Origin: Zychaea mexicana
Taxonomy: Eukaryota > Mucoromycota > Mucoromycetes > Mucorales > Lichtheimiaceae
Direction: 5' to 3'
Assembly (NCBI RefSeq): GCF_025766255.1
Contig: NW_026516669.1
Span: 248,001-312,000 of the forward strand
DNA length: 64,000 bases
Part shown: positions 33,440 through 44,090 of the stretch, piece by piece
Layout of the letters: each line of letters begins with the position of its first letter
Numbering within the stretch: the first letter of the stretch is position 1
Made by a program: the position numbers and the translations under genes
Notes under the pieces: generated by a model
Databases searched by the model: none
The model's input: only the letters and a program-made list of their open reading frames with translations
What the model was told of the DNA's origin: nothing

Positions 33440-34982
33440 ATGGATACAACCGATGCCCAAAAGGAACTAGAAACATTTAGACGGCAATGGCGCCAGGAGG
33501 TGGAGAACCGGAAGCACCAGCAGCAGCAACAGCGACTGCAACTGCAGCAGAAACAAGATCCTGTTGCCATGGCACCACCCGAACAGCCGATCCAGCAAGA
33601 TCCGCCACCATTGCCTGAGGAAATGCAATCATTGTCAGTGGAAAATGACCAACAGCAGCTAAACGAACCGCAATCGGCCATGGACCACTACATTGTCGCT
33701 GTTGATAACGAAAGACAAGGGAAATTGGGCCAAGGTAATAGGCTACTAAAATTTTTTGAAAACACCAATAACAACAAATATAAACCATAAACATGTATGC
33801 ACTAGCATTGGCATCCTATCGACGTGCATTCAAAATGGATCCTGATGTGGATCGCCACTACAAACGGCACTATCAAAAGCATGGTGTTGAGCCATCGTTG
33901 ACATCGTCAGCAGCGCCGGCTACAGCAACAAAAGAGAAGGGTGAAGCACAAGAGTTTCGTCACATTGTGCCTGTGGGCAACGAATATATTGCACCTTCGG
34001 CTACTGGCAAAGACCCGCTCGAGGACTTGATCAGGGAGTTTACAAGTGAACCAGTGCCTTATCTTGCTGCGGTCGATTACAAGCCGGTGCATGTCGCCAG
34101 AATACCCAGCGAACTGCTGCTGCATGTCTTGCGGCATCTCATTTTACGCTCCGTCTCGTCGGTCGCCCAATTCGCGCTTGTATGCAAGAACTTCTTCTTG
34201 CTCACTCGCGCACCGTCATTGTGGCGCTTTGCATCCGAGCATGCCTTCAAATCGCCCTACATGACCTTGGAAACCTCACGTGTGTTCCAGGCTGATTATG
34301 TGGAAAAGGTCTATCATGGGCATTGGCTGCGCATGTTCATTGAACGTCCGCGCATCCGCTATGATGGCGTTTATATATCAATTTGTCATTATGTTAGGTA
34401 CATTAAACCCTATTCCTTCCCCCAACCACTTCCGTGCATACTCTTTTGTTTTTCTCTCCATGGCGTAACTCATATAATGGATTTATGACTAGAATGGGTA
34501 ATAACGATGAATCATATAACCAACCTGTTCACTTGGTCACATACTACCGGTACCTACGGTTCTTCCCAGATGGCACCATCTTGAAATACCTTTCGACGGA
34601 CGAACCGGCGCGTGTTGTCCGGTTGCTCACACCAGGATTCAACCAACGCCAAGTATTCAGGGGTCACTTTGAACAGAATGAAGGACGCATCTACATTGAA
34701 ATGAAGGACCGACTACGGCCGCGTGAAGATTTCAGAATGGTCTTGGATATCAAGAGCACGCATCGTGGCAGACATAACAAATTGACATGGACTGAGTATG
34801 CCAGCGTTACCGAAGGACGCGAGGATGAGGATGACACATACTACGACTTGAAAAAGATGAAACCCTACTTTTTCAGTCCTGTCAAAAGCTATGCTGTTGA
34901 TCATCCGTTAGAACCACCGTTGCTGGAAGGACCTTTATCTCGACGAAGCGTTCCATTAGACCAGTTAGATCAGGAACAATAA
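33440..34982 (+). CDS. F-box protein of the FBXO9/Hrt3 family
   Basis: Three exons (33440-33734, 33806-34397, 34493-34982) encode 458 residues. It is probably the substrate-recognition subunit of an SCF ubiquitin ligase. The N-terminus is Gln/Pro-rich low complexity (roughly residues 25-75). A TPR-like helix pair follows (AMDHYIVAVDNERQGKLGQALASYRRAFKMDP), spanning the first intron. The F-box is at about 205-255: VARIPSELLLHVLRHLILRSVSSVAQFALVCKNFFLLTRAPSLW. The C-terminal half (YYRYLRFFPDGTILKYLSTDEP and GHFEQNEGRIYIEMKD) is the beta-rich domain typical of FBXO9 and yeast Hrt3. TPR, then F-box, then this C-terminal domain is specific to the family. FBXO9 works in TOR/Tel2 complex turnover in animals; the target here is unknown. 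A CT-rich promoter tract precedes the start. Confidence 0.93.
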
Positions 34983-35354
34983 TGAAAAGTATAATTTATT
35001 GTGTGTAATTTTGCTCCTCACTTTTTCTCTTTTCTCAATTTTGTGTGGTTGGATTGCGCGTAGATGGGGTTTCTCGTTTTCAGACAATGGCTGTATTAAT
35101 GGAGTTGAGTCGTTCAATGTGTTGGATGTCTTTGGAGGTATCGCTTGCATCGCTATCATGCCTTGTTGATAAATTGTTGTGTGGAGAGTCATTGTTACCC
35201 GACCAGCGGACGACCCAGCAGATAATTATGGCAATACTGTCGATTGCTATTATGGCCATGTTCCTGTATTATCAAAACAAAGCGTGAATAAAGTTATCCT
35301 ATTATTATCATCTGACAGTAATAGTAATAGTGACAGAGACACTACTTTAGCTCT

Positions 35355-36244
35355 TTACCAGTAAAAACTCAAGATATCAGAAGTGCAGCCGATTTCGGGT
35401 GCGCCTGGTTGTGCCGACCGCAATGCTGGCATAGCAAACAGCATGGAGACACCGACCATACACGCATGAGCATCCACCTTCCTTCGTTGTATAATCACTT
35501 GGTATGCAAACAAGGTCAACACCAGCGACAAAGCCCACATCAATACACATGTGAATATGCTGAATCCCACCGTTGTTGGTGATCTTCCAGTTTCAATCTG
35601 TAAGCTGACTCGATCTGATTCATTAGGTTCTGGATCCACCAGTGTAGGCTTGAATGCAAATGATGTCAAACTAGCTTTGAGATGGAACGTGATAGGGATG
35701 GTATGTGCTGTATCGTTGGCGTAGCTGGCGTATACTTCAAATGTGCCGGAATAATGATCAAACGGGTAGTCGATGTTGTCGCCTAGATGATAGCTGAACA
35801 TGGCATTGATAGGATTGTTGGCATCGCCAGCGCCAATATGATAGGACGCTAGTGTTGAAAATGAGATATAGATAGGTCGACTGTTTTTGAAATACAAGTA
35901 AAGGATGGATTAGTTACGGGAAAACGAGTATGTAGTCAAAAAATAGATGGATGCTATTATTACTTGAGTTGTCCATATTCGTTCGCAAGGGTGCCGTTAG
36001 GCTTTATTAAACAGTGCAACCGGTATGTCTTGAGGGCAAAGTCGACATCAAGGACAGTTGCTGAAATATACAATGATTCGCCGTGTATATTTGGTGCATT
36101 GTAAGCTATCAGCGTAGTCTCTTGTCCATCTTTAGAGTATATCTTCCACGTGGGTACTAGAACCATCACATTTACGATGCACAATAATAGGAGACATGAA
36201 AAGGTTAGTAAAACATGGAATCTTGACAGAATGATGCATCGCAA
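35355..36244 (-). CDS. DUF4436 family multi-pass membrane protein
   Basis: Two exons (36244-35964, 35880-35355) give 268 residues. The N-terminal hydrophobic segment (HVLLTFSCLLLLCIVNVMVLVPTW) is a signal anchor. An extracytoplasmic beta-rich domain follows, with DYPFDHYSGTFEVYA as its most characteristic stretch. Two further spans come near the C-terminus (VGFSIFTCVLMWALSLVLTLFAY; ACMVGVSMLFAMPALR). The protein ends with PGAPEIGCTSDILSFYW, the conserved tail of the DUF4436 family found in bacteria and fungi. The biochemical function of this family is unknown. The 375-bp gap to the F-box gene makes the pair tail to tail. An overlapping minus-strand frame upstream (36515-36132) is in another register and is not used. 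Confidence 0.85.
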
Positions 36245-38732
36245 CCGACTTCATTATAATATTGATATCTGATGTGTATCTGTGACCGCAACAAAAACAG
36301 GATATGCATATGTGCAATGATATCTTACTGATGATGGCTATGAGAGAAGCTAATAAGAAAAAGGTGACCAGCACCTTTCGGAAAGCTCTATTGCAAATCA
36401 TGCGCTTAAATTTCGAGAAATATATACTGCACTTGTACTTTACGAATGTAACTTTCAAAAGAAAGAGAGCGGCAGTAAAAGAAAGACAGAATGATTCATA
36501 GAAAGTAGTTTTCATTGCCCAGGGTTTAAAAGGGTGAATAGGGGGGGGGGCGTGTTGCAGGAGGCTATATTACTTTTTCTGTACTTTAATGACTTTTAAC
36601 TCACTGCTTTTATCTGACTTGATCAGCTCACTTCATCTCTCCTTCTTTTCTTGGTGTATTACACTTTTTATTCCTGTGAAGAACAAAGTATCAGTATGCT
36701 CAATTATGCAGTTGAAACCGGACGAGAGAACAGACGTTTGTAGTCAAATTTTACAAGCCTCTAGATCGTAATGAGGTGATAGCCATCATATTAGCTGTAG
36801 CGTTCTTTTTGCAGATAAAGATAAGCATGGCACTCAATGCCTTCTACATAAGCCAGTCTTAACTATTAACTGAACTGACGATTGGCTTTACAAAGGTGGA
36901 TTAATGCCCTACTGTTGTAGATAGCATCCAAGTGCTCAACCTTGTGATACATACTCATAAACAGCTACTGTATTTGGACCTTGTTGAAATAACCCAAAAG
37001 GTATTGTTGTGCGCAGAGATTATGCTTTCTGTTTCTAATTTCAGTGGCTGAAAGGGTAGAGCCTGACAGTTTTTGCGGCTTCTCGCTATACACATTTATC
37101 AGCCTTTCTTTGCTTCATTTTGGCTATAGTTTGGTTGTTAGCCGTTGACAACATACGATCACGGTCTTTTTGCTACCAAAAATGTATTGGAGCGTCTTGA
37201 GATATGCCTACGAATATGTACAATGTCCCTCATTGCAGGGTTTCTAAAATGAGAGAGCAACAAGCTATACGACCACTTCATAGTACCTCTGTTTTTGTAT
37301 GCGCCGGAAGTATAGCACTATATATCGTTGGATTTTTCTCAATGTCAATAGGTTGTAGAGTCGCTCATATCGTTTGTAATTTTGTTCGGCTTGCTATATG
37401 CTGCCAAGTTCTGCAAGATGTTTTTGTATGGATCATAGTATTAAAACCACGTTTATGTCATGGGTGGCGCATCTATTTGGTTGCATTGCTGTTACGTCCA
37501 TTCTATTCTCTTATGCTGAAAGATGTCGGGTAAAGGGCCACCCTATTTAGAAAGTCTCGACCCTAAACTGTGAGGCGGCAGTGTCAAACGTGCCATAGCT
37601 TTCAATAAGCGGGAGATCGCATATCCAAATGCAGTAACTGGTTGTTGATTGTTGCACGGAGATGGTAAGAATTTGAAGGGTCCAGACAAGCTGGTAGCCG
37701 GAGGTCCTACCTTTTCTTCAGGAAATCTGTGTGCATACCATGTTTAAGCAGTACAAGAGATAGTAGCTACATGGTCTACATCAAGCAAAACTGGCTGCGT
37801 AATAGTATTTGAAGGCTGTTCGGTACTCTTTACCCCGAGTAACCAAGTTCCTTCTGCCTCCCCCCCCCCCCAAAAAAAAACAAAAAACTATCACCTATCG
37901 GGACATCACCGTGCCATATTGATATGAACTTTTCATCCACATGTGGGAAATGATACCGAGGGAAACCTACTCGAGTCCACAGGGTCGACTGACGACGGCA
38001 TCTTCGGTAAAGACAGCCACAATGCTGCCAATTGGGTGGTTGCGATGAAATGGAAATAAGTTTCTCAGAGATGCATGAAAAAAAAAACTTTTTTTCTTGT
38101 GTGACACCCACCCTCTAGTTCGTGCATTGCGCTTTCTCTTTACTCTCTGCTCTCATCCCAACCCCCCCCAACAAAGATGTGTGATCCTCCGTGCTTCATT
38201 AGCTGGGCAAGAAGAAACGCACACTCTATCAAACCACCACATTTAAAAAAAGAACTATTTTTATGCAAAGCCATGTAATCGCATGTTATTTCACGGGCTC
38301 ATGATCAAAACGGTCATTACTCCGAGTAAAAATGAGGCACTTCCTTGTGAGTCTACATGGCAGCAGCAGCAGTAGCAGTAGCAGTAGCAGTAGCAGTAGC
38401 AGCAGCAGCAGTAGTAGTAGTAGTAGATGCGCGTCCACTGTTGCTGCTGTAGTAGTAAAGCAATGCTCCTTGCATCTGCAGTGCTCTTCATGCCTAAAAA
38501 AAAAATACTGGGCTCCCTTTCCGGGCAACTGGCTTTTTTTTTTAGAGTAACACACTCCCTCTCTTTCTCTTTCTTCCTTTCTACTTTCCACTTGTCCTTG
38601 CTCTTGCTCTCTTCCTTCTCTAAACCCGCTTTCTTTGTTTCTCTTTCTTTGTTTTCCTCAACTCCCTCCTTCCCGTTCGTACAGTCCGCGCGTCCTTTTT
38701 GGGTTCTTCTTTTATTTTCTTTATAGGTTGTC
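36245..38732. repeat. intergenic region with homopolymer and AGC/AGT repeats
   Basis: I find no supported gene. The 109-codon frame at 37204-37533 has no motif. A G run is at 36540-36550, and a C run followed by an A run lies at 37859-37880. An imperfect (AGC/AGT)n tract of about 70 bp is at 38360-38428. CT-rich sequence (38545-38690) leads into the next gene's start and is probably its promoter or 5' leader. Confidence 0.5.
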
Positions 38733-40667
38733 ATGACGGAGAACTTGTTTGAGTTTCCTCAGGTACGACACACTATACCCAGTATTAAGAGCACAAAAGA
38801 AAGGAATCCTTAATGAAGAAGCGGGAGGGATCACGTCACGAGAAAAAGACATTCATCTCATGTTCTCATTTGTCAATTGACCAGATTAAGAGTAATCCGA
38901 GCGGTGCCAATCTGGGTCGACGCTACTTGCCCATACGAAAGGTACTGCATACGCACTGTCCTATCCATATATAGGTCGAGAATACACACATGGATATATA
39001 CGTGTTTAACTCACCCACTCACTCATTTACTCATAACAATTATCTTTCTTTTTGCGCCACAAAAACAACAACAACAACAACAACAAAAACAGAATGCATG
39101 TATCGTATGCAGTATCTGTTTTACCTGTTCCAAAGTAAGTAAGCTACACACTTTACACATATACACGCACAAACCAGAGAAGAAACGTAGAAACCCTCTT
39201 TGGGTCGAGCATGCAAAGTATTGACGTCGACTCTCAAAGTACTATGCAGAGGACTGTACCTGCAACGAAAGTCAACCACGAAGAGGGAAGAACCTACCAG
39301 ATGGCACGTTGGATTCACGAGCCAAAAAGCTTCAACCCCAAGACAACGATTACGAGTTCTCAATCAAGTGGCTGACCGAACATGCGCACGCGATTCACCG
39401 CGATGAACATGGCCAAGTAGTGGGATTGCGGCAATTACCCGAGGTGTCGTTATGCAAAGCGCACAGCAGCACACTCTATCGGGCACAGAAAAAACATGAG
39501 CGTGTTAAACAGCTTCCACCACCTCCACAGTTCGCTTCAAGTTCGTCCACGTCCTCCACTCACAACAACAACAACAACAACAACGGTCCTGCTGCTGCTG
39601 CTGCTGCTCCTACAACAACAACGACTGCAACAACATTTTCACCATCACCCGATTACATGATGGATATTGATATACATCGTCATCCTCCTCCTCCACATCC
39701 ACATCCACACCCAGCTTCTATGGATCAACAACAACAACAACAACCTCCTTATTATCACCATCATCACCATCATCATCAACAGCCACCGTCACAAGGAACG
39801 CAGCAACAGCAACCACCTCCACCCCAACCGTACATGAGCAACCTGGCTGCCAAAGTACGCAACATCAACCACACGCCTTTTCAGGGTGAAATGCCCGACT
39901 TTTCAACCATGTCCAGCTCCACTTCGCTCAAACGTAAAAGGACCGAGAGTATGGCTCGGTCCAGTGCATCCACGCCGCTTCTGGCACATCCTTACCACTC
40001 GCCATCCTCGCCAATACCCCACGTTGATTTCAACCAGCAGTTACCGCCACTGCATCAGCAACAGCAACAGCCGCAACCACAAGCATCTCCCAGGACAACA
40101 CATACTGCTTCGTTGTCATCGTTGCCGCTGCGAAGGGTCCAACCACCACCACCCTCCTCATCCTCCTCCTCATCCAACGATCCCGGTAGTAGTAGCGGTG
40201 CTACGCCAGGTACCAATAGACGCATGTCGTTTCCTCATTATTCCCAGCAGCAACAGTCACCCTTACATCAGCAGCAACAACAACAACAACAACAACAACA
40301 GCAAGCACCTTTCCCTCCATCGACCTATTCGTCACCATCACCGTCTTTGGAACCGATCAATGCATTGATTGTGGATACCGTGTCGCTAAAAACGCAAAAC
40401 AACAACAGCAACAGTCCAGAATACCTGATCAAGAACTTGGCCATCACGGACACGTTTACGTTTCGAGAACTGTTGGTCGAGGCAGACATCACCGGGTCGC
40501 CCCCGCCAGGCAAGAGGATTGTGATTTCGGATGACAGGCAGGAACGTATTTTCCCATTGGATCAGGCGATCCGTAGTGTGATTCGACGGCCCGTGGGACC
40601 GCATGTCGAGCTTTGGCTCAGTTTAAATGATAAGCCGTCGATCGACTGGAGTTCGTATCATTCATAG
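38733..40667 (+). CDS. uncharacterised protein: N-terminal Cys-rich motif, long Gln/Pro/Ser-rich middle, conserved-looking C-terminus
   Basis: Four exons (38733-38762, 38885-38941, 39093-39134, 39240-40667) join in frame to 518 residues. The three small first exons encode MTENLFEFPQ, then GANLGRRYLPIRK, then a cysteine cluster CIVCSICFTCSK. Exon 4 continues it with YYAEDCTC, so the N-terminus may bind zinc. Residues about 115-390 are low complexity with poly-Asn, poly-Ala, His-rich and poly-Gln tracts. Residues ~400-518 look globular (ITDTFTFRELLVEADITG, GKRIVISDDRQERIFPLDQ, VIRRPVGPHVELWLSLND) and end DWSSYHS. The layout resembles a regulatory or transcription-associated protein, but I cannot name a family. 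The acceptor of exon 4 was chosen after a stop at 39225-39227. The splice model is consistent but unverified. Confidence 0.65.
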
Positions 40668-40892
40668 CATTCTTTCTTTGTCTGTAACCTCCCCTCTCTT
40701 AACCCCCACCCCACCTCTCTCTCTCTCGCATTCTTTAGTTAGAACTCTTTTTTTTTTCTTTTCGTTCCAACACAAGAAAAAAAAAGTTTCGATACAAGCA
40801 TCCTCACGCAACACAACACACTCTTTTCGTTTCTTTTCATACTCAACAAAAAAAACATCACATATAAAGCATATAAAAAGTGTAAAGAAATT

Positions 40893-41593
40893 ATGCCATC
40901 AGACTCATCATCAGCATCATCACAAGAGAAACAACTAGGCGTCCCTCGAATGGCATTACTCGATCCTTCAAGTATGTTCTCTTGAACTCATCTCGAGGGG
41001 TTGAGGGGAAAGAACAAAAACAATCATTAAACAACGACTGTGTTGTTGGTTTTTTTTTTTTTTTTTTTTTTTTTTGCACATTGTACAGATCGTTCACTCA
41101 ATGTGCCCGAATTTCCAGCACGTAATGGGCCACAACGACTTGCAGCCGCAGCGACAAAGCAACCTCGAGGACGACAGAAAGTAATGCTCGAACCAGGACA
41201 CTCGCCGCTGGACTGGGCACGATTGAAAAGCTCGGGCAAAGATCTTCGAGGAGTCAGTCAGCTGGGCAAATACACACTGGAGGATCTGAAACAGCACAAT
41301 ACGATGGAGGACGCTTGGACGGCTATCCAAGGCAAAGTTTACAATATGACGCCGTACATGAAGTTCCATCCCGGCGGTGTCAAGGATTTGATGCGTGTGG
41401 CTGGTCGTGATGGCACCAAACTGTTTAGTAAGCTCTCTTTCTCCTTTCTATTGCGGGGGCGGGGCATAGGAGTGTGTAAAGTAAAGCTAATGAAATGAAA
41501 TGAAATGGTTGCACAGTGCTGACGCATTCGTGGGTCAATGCCGAGTTTATGCTGGATGCATGTTTTGTGGGCTTCCTCGTACAGTCCTCCTAA
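40893..41593 (+). CDS. cytochrome b5-like heme-binding domain protein (Irc21/Cyb5R4-N type)
   Basis: Three exons (40893-40971, 41089-41427, 41517-41593) give 164 residues. The first ~75 residues are Ser-, Gln- and basic-rich. The cytochrome b5 fold follows: LGKYTLEDLKQHNTMEDAW, then GKVYNMTPYMKFHPGG with the first axial heme His in HPGG, then DLMRVAGRDGTKLF. The second His is in LTHSWVN at the start of the last exon. This subclass, with PLDWARL ahead of the domain, is the soluble type found in the N-terminus of NADH-cytochrome b5 oxidoreductase (Ncb5or) and in yeast Irc21. It should carry electrons to a redox partner; no reductase is attached here. The first intron carries an unusual run of 26 consecutive T just upstream of its acceptor region. 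Confidence 0.9.
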
Positions 41594-41769
41594 AAGCAGC
41601 CAAGTGTTTTTCCATCTTCCATATTTGTCCGCACCCTTCCATCATCCACACACACACACACACACATTTACTAGATTCTACTTTTAAAAGCCAACAACGC
41701 ATACCAACTTTTTCATATATAAAATACACACACGCTCTTCTCTTTTGTTTTTACATCTCAAACATCACC

Positions 41770-42080
41770 ATGCCCTCATCAGGTTTTTGGAACCCACGTT
41801 CTCCACCCCCACAACCTGGATCCGTCTACAGCGACGCGAAACAAAAAGAGCCATCCTTCTGGTACCCTAGGTCATACTTTGTGTCTTGTTGTTGTTGTTG
41901 TGTGAAAGGGAACCAAGTAGTATTAGTAGTGGTGATAGTGTTACTGAGAACCATTGTTCTTTTAGACAGTTCGACATGTCTTCTGTAGCCTGGGGAACAG
42001 CGGAACTGTGGTCGCAGAAGGATCCATCTCAAGAAATCCGATATACATACTGGAAGAAGCCGGAGGAGAAAAAAAAGTAG
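41770..42080 (+). CDS. small uncharacterised protein (71 aa)
   Basis: Two exons (41770-41870, 41966-42080) give a 71-residue protein starting MPSSGFWNPRSPPPQPGSVY and ending KKPEEKKK. It is rich in aromatic residues and Pro, with a basic tail and no membrane segment. I do not recognise it. The donor reads CCTAG|GTCATA, weaker than other donors in the window. The alternative reading without splicing runs to a stop at 41988 through Val/Leu-rich sequence that looks intronic. It lies 176 bp behind the cytochrome b5 gene, so it could share its transcript region. Confidence 0.5.
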
Positions 42081-42453
42081 ATGCTGTACTCTTTTAGTTC
42101 CCCTCCTCTCGATCACTTTGTAGTACCAGTATAATATCTATTTGATCAAATAAAAAAGATAAGCATTTACTCTGCACAGACAGGCAAAGCAGCTGTTGCT
42201 GCTACTAGGAGTCATGAAATTAGACTATCGTGCTTCAATTGGGTAGCTCAAGCAGTATACGGATTAACGGTCATTACTACAAAAAGAAAATAGCACAGTG
42301 GCTGCATGAAAATTATGTAAAAAAGAGAGGGGACCGGTACCTCAAATATTAAATTCTAATTTTGGTAGTTTGGGCAATTTCGAAAATTTTGCAACACTCC
42401 ACTTTTGATTTTTACTTCAAACCCTCCACTTGGACTCTAGCATATTATATATC
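42081..42453. other. intergenic region upstream of the WKF-domain gene
   Basis: AT-rich sequence without a gene. It separates two plus-strand genes and should contain the promoter of the downstream one. Confidence 0.4.
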
Positions 42454-43580
42454 ATGGCTGCCGAAGCTGTCAACAAAGCGTCCAAAAAGGATAAGAAAGA
42501 AAAGAAAGAAAAAAAGGTAATTGGTCTTTGCATTCCTTGCATGGCTTTTTTTTTTTTTTTTTTTTGCATGGGAGGGATCTGTCAAATCAAAGGATTTGTA
42601 TTGATTGACATTGAATGCACGCAGGAAAAGAAAGAGAAAAAGGATAAAGAGGCGGTAGCTGGCAGTACTAGCACGGAAGAAGAGACGGTAAAGCAGGAGG
42701 AAGAATCCAAAAGGAAAAAGCCAAAGAAAGAGAAAAAGCGGAAAGCGGAAGCAGCAACGCACGATGACGACGAGGAGAAGCCTAGCAAGAAGAAGCAAGC
42801 TGTCTTTGTACCAGGTTTGTCTACAACTTTACGGACGAACGGTCCTTTTTTGCAGTGATCAATACGTGTGGTGATTGATTGATTGATTGATATTTGTATC
42901 CCCTCCCCCCCCCATGCCAACCTATAAGACGGGATCCAGTACCTGCGCACCTTCCACTCGGACAAGGACGCATGGAAGTTTAAAAAGATCAGTCAAGTCT
43001 GGTGTTTGCACCACATGTATGACGAGAATGTGGTAAGCTTTTTCTTTGTTGTTGCTACTCATAGCAAGCGGGGCCGCATGTACTCCACGCTTGCTTAGCA
43101 CCAGGTGGGATGAGGGTGGTAGGACAAATGAGGGCTATTATTAATAACAATCGTCTGCTTGTAGATGAGCGACAGCGTTTTTGACATCATGCTGGAATAC
43201 TTGAAGAATATGAAAGGACAGGCGCGCACGGTAAATCAAAATGAAAGGATTCGGGGGGGGGGTGGTGTTTTGGTTTGGGGGAGGGGGGGGGGGAAAGAAG
43301 AGAGAGAGAGAGAGAGAGAGAGGGGGAGGGGTGGTTGTGTTTGTGGCGTTCATGGCCAATGATTCCTTTTTTATAGACAACGCTACGCGAAGCACAAGAA
43401 AAGATACCTCCACCGGCCACAGAGGTCGACCAGGAGATCTTTGATGCAGAGGCGGCATTGAATGCACTGCCGGCGGCACCATCGGACGCAGCAGCAGCAG
43501 CAGCAGCAGAAGAAGAGCAGGAGGGTGACACACCGGCGATCAGACGAGCGCGAGCCATTGCCAAAGTGCTAGCATCATAA
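42454..43580 (+). CDS. WKF-domain protein (C7orf50 homologue)
   Basis: Five exons (42454-42516, 42625-42814, 42929-43032, 43165-43230, 43377-43580) join to 208 residues. The N-terminal half is a Lys/Glu-rich, nuclear/nucleolar-type stretch. The WKF domain lies in exons 3-4, with YLRTFHSDKDAWKFKKISQ containing the naming Trp-Lys-Phe, then VWCLHHMYD and IMLEYLKNMKGQAR. The C-terminal 60 residues include poly-Ala and end with RRARAIAKVLAS. Family members are RNA-associated nucleolar proteins implicated in ribosome biogenesis by proteomics; the activity is not known. Introns contain unusual homopolymer and (GA)n tracts: T18 in the first, a G-rich plus (AG)n block in the fourth. Confidence 0.88.
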
Positions 43581-44090
43581 AGCAGAAAAATAAAATAAAA
43601 AAGATATGGGGCCTTTTTTGATACTATGATTAGCAGAGAATGCATGGGGGCCACTTGTTAATTAACGGAAACATCGGACCGATAAGCGGAGCCAAGCAGG
43701 TGCCAAGTAGTAGTAGTAGTACTAAGTGTTTCTTCCCACTGAGCACGGATTGACCGGCAGTGGTGACGCTTTTGGAGTTGGCTTGGGTTGACTTGGCTTG
43801 GGGGTGTGTGCAGTGTGCGTGTAGTTGCAGCACACTTGTATACGATAAGAGCCTCCTTTTCGAGGTGCCAAACCCCCATTTGCCTCCTTTAAACACGTAG
43901 CGTCTCTTTATTTTTTTTCTACTTTGCCTTTTGTTTTTACTTCCTTCCTCTCTCTCTCTCTCTTTCTCTCTTTCTCTCTTTTTCTTTTGCACACCACCAC
44001 CACCACCACCACCACAAGCAACCAGCTCTTCTACACCAGTCCCCACCCTTCTCTTTCTCTCTCCCCCTCTCTCCTGACGACCGACGAACC
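43581..44090. other. intergenic region and CT/CAC-rich leader of the GATA-PHD gene
   Basis: The right part (43940-44075) is (TCTC)n followed by (CAC)n, a likely promoter or 5' leader. A short AGT run is at 43708-43720. The minus-strand frames seen here are translations of these repeats. Confidence 0.45.

Noticed and set aside
38286..38734. Minus-strand frames of 101-147 codons rich in Leu/Tyr/Cys or Lys/Glu
   Set aside because: They cover the AGC/AGT repeat and the CT-rich leader of the downstream plus-strand gene, and have no motif.
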